From positions 8,783,194 through 8,847,193 of the forward strand of contig NC_052405.1 of NCBI RefSeq assembly GCF_009389715.1: DNA of 64,000 bases, read 5' to 3'. Made by a program: the position numbers and the translations under genes. The notes beneath the pieces are model-generated. The model saw nothing but the letters and a program-made list of their open reading frames with translations, made no database searches and was not told the origin of the DNA. Origin of the DNA: Phoenix dactylifera (lineage: Eukaryota; Streptophyta; Magnoliopsida; Arecales; Arecaceae). This document shows positions 61,461 through 64,000 of this stretch, one piece after another (positions within the stretch are counted from its first letter, which is position 1; each line of letters starts with the position of its first letter).

Positions 61461-63182
61461 TCAGGGGTAACCTGTCGCTCCAGGGAAGAGTTCTGATATC
61501 TTCATGAATACATCCATAACCTGAGAATAAAATCCATACTGGGGACATTAGATTACTGCAGTGAACTGTGCGGCTTAGATTGGGAAAATCCTAATAAAAA
61601 AAAAGAAAAAAAGTACATTTTGAAGGAGAGCAGGAATAAAACTGACAATCCATACATGATGAGATCGCTATTGATATAGAAATGGTGATTTACACATGCA
61701 TGCATGCAATTTCTACAAATTACATAGGTGATTATATTGCCTTTAGTGACACACTGATAAGTCAGATTAACATGAAATTTCACACTCAGGCAATGTCTAG
61801 GGTGACACATTTGGGTTATAACAAACCTCATCAAGAACTTGCCCTGAGCACAAACCAAGCCTTTTTCTGTGATTGTAAAACTTGTAAGTCATCTGGACTA
61901 TGCATATTGCGTTCCTAACCATCCAAAATGACCACATTTTCAGGCCCTATAAAGAGCTATTCTCTTCAAAAGAATGGGCTTATACCAGGTGTCCAAACTT
62001 TCTAGGATCTCAACGACTTGGGAAGTAACACTGCATTCATGACCATCCAAAATAACCACTTTTTCGGGCACTGTAAAGACTCTCTTCACTAGATTTTCTA
62101 CCCTCGCAAGGATATGTACCAGCCCATTCACATTTTTGCAAAACCATGTTTTGAACAATAATCAAGTCACTGATAGGATCAGATGAGAACACCGTATACC
62201 CTACTATTCCCCTTTTAGTGCATCCAATCTTGAATTCTTCAGCCTTGTACCACGAGAGCAAAAAAGAAAAAAAAAACTAACAGATAAAAGCCACAAAGTC
62301 AAGCTTCCAAGTAGCCATCAACACCTCTTCACACTTCTCCCCACTTTCAAGACTCTTGAATTCATAACATTTTACGGTATTTCTTTCATCAAGCAGTTAT
62401 CTTTATGTATCTTCTGCAAAATGGACATTTAAGCACTTTAAGATTTATCTTCCACAGATGTAACAAGCAGATTCTATTTTTCAGACATTGGACAAGCAGG
62501 TGGGTGTGATCCACCGATTTGCTCATGCCCTTGCTTCCACCTGCCCATGCATGAGGGAATAGCAGCCAATCACAGGCGAAGAAGTGGAGCAGAAGATAGC
62601 ACATGCTTCTAGCATGCAGCCATCTGGAGTATAGCATTGACTTATCTAATGTAACACCACAATGTCAGAAAACTTCTCTACTTGACTGAAATTATTAAAA
62701 AATATGGATATACAAATCTAACATAAACTTTCTGTTCCCTTGAGACTTAATGACTCTTCAATCAATCCAAGAGGTCCATTTGAATTAATATGTTTACTTC
62801 ATTCCTTGAACAAGTACAGTAATAGTATAGCAACACCACATATAATGTGCACTGGAATATAAAATGATATATACGATGAAATATTCACCCATAAAGAGAG
62901 TCATGAATACAGATGCATGATTATCGCTAGACATTATAACACCAAAACTCACCTCCTTGTCATTTTGATATTTTGCAATGCTAAGTGGGTTCTGCGAGCA
63001 CTGTAAAATGCAAGGATATGTCAGCTATGCATGAACACATAATACAGTTCAAGAACATGAAGGTGTTATGGAGCATACATCCATGATAGCAGCTTGCACT
63101 TTGGGATTTTGAAATGCCATTGCAACTTCAGGATTTGCCATTATTTTAGATATAACTTCTTCTGGAGTGAGTCCTATCTGAT
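61461..63182 (-). CDS. TIC40: TIC40 chloroplast import co-chaperone, C-terminal exons (partial)
   Basis: Inner-envelope protein that helps the stromal chaperone Hsp93 during protein import into chloroplasts; its C-terminal Sti1/Hop-like domain faces the stroma. Three exons on the minus strand: 63182-63079 reads QIGLTPEEVISKIMANPEVA then MAFQNPKVQAAIMD; 63000-62953 reads CSQNPLSIAKYQNDKE; 61520-61461 reads VMDVFMKISELFPGATGYP and stop. Boundaries are GT-AG (CAG|AT, GAT|GTATG, ACAG|TGC, GAG|GTGAG, TCAG|GTT) and all phases agree. The order NPEVAMAFQNP, SQNPL, KYQNDKEVMDVF, ISELFPG is the TIC40 C terminus. The last intron is 1.4 kb. Earlier exons are not found between 63183 and 64000, so the 5' part lies beyond the window. 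A Met replaces the usual Asn in VFNKIS. Confidence 0.92.
61917..62095. repeat. Diverged duplication in the last TIC40 intron
   Basis: CCATCCAAAATGACCACATTTTCAGG (61920 on) recurs near 62041 as CCATCCAAAATAACCACTTTTTCGGG, each followed by ...TATAAAGA/TGTAAAGA and CTCTTCA. The copies are about 120 bases apart and 80-85% alike. Confidence 0.6.
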
Positions 63183-64000
63183 CTGCAAGGGATATATCGG
63201 TAGCACATGTTAGCTGCAGGCACCAACAACAGATAATAATATCAACCATCACTACAATATTCTGCAAGGGATACATTAGTTTTATGCCTGAATAATTACA
63301 CTAAGAATGCAGTTGGAAAGGGATTGGCCGCCTTTATACTAATTTTTTGTCAAAGCATATTGTTGATCTTCTCAAATTGACAAATCTCATCATCATTTGT
63401 TTGATTCATACTTATATTTATGAGTCTCAATTTCATTATTTTGCATGCATGTGCAACAATGGCACAAAATATGGCATATACCTAGACTGACTTATGGGTT
63501 TAAATTTCATTTGGCTCTTCAGCTTTTTGTGCTTTCGATATACATACAGCTCCCTATATTGAAAGTTACCACCCTTAACCCCTCACTAGACCAATGTTTT
63601 ATGTACTGTACCAGGTGATACGGGAACAATTTTAGTGAATTCAAGTTTGGCTACATATTTGATGGAGCTTTCTGTGCTTACAGTTTTGCTTTATAGCCAG
63701 CAATGGGAAATGGTTGAACAACAACAATGATGATGATGATGTGTTTGTGTGTATATAGTCATTTTGCAAGAGTTAAGAGTGTCTACAACAGAGTTATATG
63801 ATCGTGGGCTGCTCTTCCAATAGTCCTTCTTATGTTTAAATGGTGGAGCTGAACAAACAGATACATGTTTGTAGTTATACAATATAGCCTTGGAAAATCA
63901 TGACAACCATTATATAGAATTTTTTCATCATCAATCAAACATTATATAGAATTTTGTCACCATCAATCAAGAATAACCACTCTTATCTGCCAAACAGAAC
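63183..64000. other. TIC40 intron sequence at the window edge
   Basis: Follows the CTTGCAG acceptor of the 63182 exon on the minus strand, so it should be intron. No upstream TIC40 exon such as the KQQF-type segment preceding QIGLTPEE was found. It contains a GAT repeat near 63727-63741. Confidence 0.6.

Noticed and set aside
61461..64000. Full TIC40 gene
   Set aside because: Only three 3' exons were found; no upstream exon is visible before the window edge.

Overview
This window is nuclear DNA from a flowering plant. It has long AT-rich intergenic stretches, spliced genes with GT-AG introns, and plant-specific families (Aux/IAA, AAP transporter, CRINKLY4-related and CEPR2 receptor kinases, TIC40). 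A GC-rich intronless kinase gene and the style of the dispersed repeats suggest a monocot, plausibly a palm; that assignment is inference. Nothing bacterial, organellar or viral was seen.

Layout. (1) 1-580: GC-rich imperfect repeats, then AT-rich DNA with a W-box cluster near 2.44 kb. (2) 4.65-10.6 kb, plus: an Aux/IAA auxin repressor gene. An EAR-motif exon is followed by a 3.8-kb intron, then exons for degron domain II and the PB1 domain (III/IV). A second, phase-compatible start lies just before exon 2. (3) 11-23 kb: largely gene-poor, with duplications, tRNA-derived SINE-like copies, microsatellites and a 111-bp tandem repeat. (4) 23.2-26.8 kb, plus: an amino acid permease of six exons, the first a tiny exon 1.6 kb upstream. 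(5) 30.3-32.7 kb, minus: an intronless CRINKLY4-related receptor kinase (CCR4-like), convergent with the permease. (6) 33-44.8 kb: gene-poor, with two LINE 3' ends (one with a 14-bp target-site duplication) and diverged tandem repeats. (7) 44.8-48.4 kb, minus: a CEPR2-type LRR receptor kinase. A candidate leader exon with TATA box and uORFs lies at 52.6-53.1 kb; the putative leader intron carries a probable non-autonomous hAT element. (8) 53-61 kb: gene-poor, with a TRIM-type miniature LTR element. (9) 61.5-63.2 kb, minus: the last three exons of TIC40, whose 5' part lies beyond the window.

The genes do not form a pathway. Two relate to signalling at the plasma membrane (CCR4-like, CEPR2-like), one to auxin transcription, one to amino acid uptake and one to chloroplast protein import. 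CEPR2 and AAP are both linked to nitrogen status in the literature, but no functional cluster is claimed. The most useful results are the reconstructed exon structures, the possible domain-I-less Aux/IAA isoform, the uORF-bearing leader proposed for the CEPR2-like gene, and several mobile elements with recognisable termini. No previously undescribed system was found.
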